NCBI GenBank assembly: GCA_013360945.1
Contig: JABWAQ010000030.1
Location: forward strand, 1-34,889
DNA: 34,889 bases
Direction of reading: 5' to 3'
Source: Candidatus Brocadia sp.
Lineage (GTDB): Bacteria > Planctomycetota > Brocadiia > Brocadiales > Brocadiaceae
Every line of letters begins with the position of its first letter. Position 1 is the stretch's first letter. Both the position numbers and the translations under genes were made by a program. This document shows, one piece after another, positions 34,812 to 34,889 of this stretch. The notes under the pieces were generated by a model. The model did no database searches. It worked only from the letters and a program-made list of their open reading frames with translations, and was not told the origin of the DNA.

Positions 34812-34889
34812 AACCCCCAATCGTCGCCAGATACTTAGGACAACGTAACAAAGTATCCTTTTAAACCATACGTTTTTCTCGTAGTTAGC

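Overview
The window looks like part of a chromosome from an AT-rich Planctomycetota bacterium, quite possibly an anammox lineage (Brocadiales). This rests on gene content only: a very long fused SecDF, a TPR protein carrying RNA polymerase alpha C-terminal domains, a SpoIID-like protein, a DUF4159 protein and an AhbC/NirJ-type haem radical SAM enzyme. No rRNA or anammox marker gene is present, so the assignment is inference.

Bases 1-13.7 kb (+ strand) are a surface polysaccharide locus. It starts with the cut-off end of an asparagine synthase and continues with a GT9 glycosyltransferase, a methyltransferase, a GT4, an inserted MNT/HepT toxin-antitoxin pair (HepT frameshifted), an FkbM methyltransferase, a frameshifted radical SAM gene, a CgeB-like glycosyltransferase, a GT2, a Wzx-type flippase, a second methyltransferase, two more GT4 enzymes and an intact radical SAM/SPASM protein. 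Together they would build and decorate a lipid-linked glycan and flip it across the membrane. Several genes hold G or C homopolymers of 6-8 bases, and one is frameshifted exactly there.

Bases 13.7-16.5 kb are accessory: a Uma2-type nuclease (- strand) between an intact radical SAM gene and the 3' remnant of a related copy, a small hendecad coiled-coil membrane protein, several hairpins, and a DUF4159 protein.

Bases 16.5-30.6 kb are all on the - strand. Read in transcription order they are TPR/alpha-CTD protein, ruvA, ruvB, queH, spoIID-like, tgt, yajC, secDF, a LysM protein, an eight-repeat beta-propeller, and, after a 295-base gap, the AhbC/NirJ-like enzyme. The themes are Holliday junction processing, queuosine tRNA modification, Sec export and envelope proteins.

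Bases 30.6-34.9 kb (mostly + strand) hold a cold-shock protein whose leader contains an intrinsic terminator-like hairpin, a secreted M4 (thermolysin-type) metalloprotease, a long palindrome next to an IS3-family transposase remnant, a small secreted cysteine-containing protein of unknown function, a strong bidirectional terminator, and the C-terminal remnant of an IS1634-like transposase running to the window edge.
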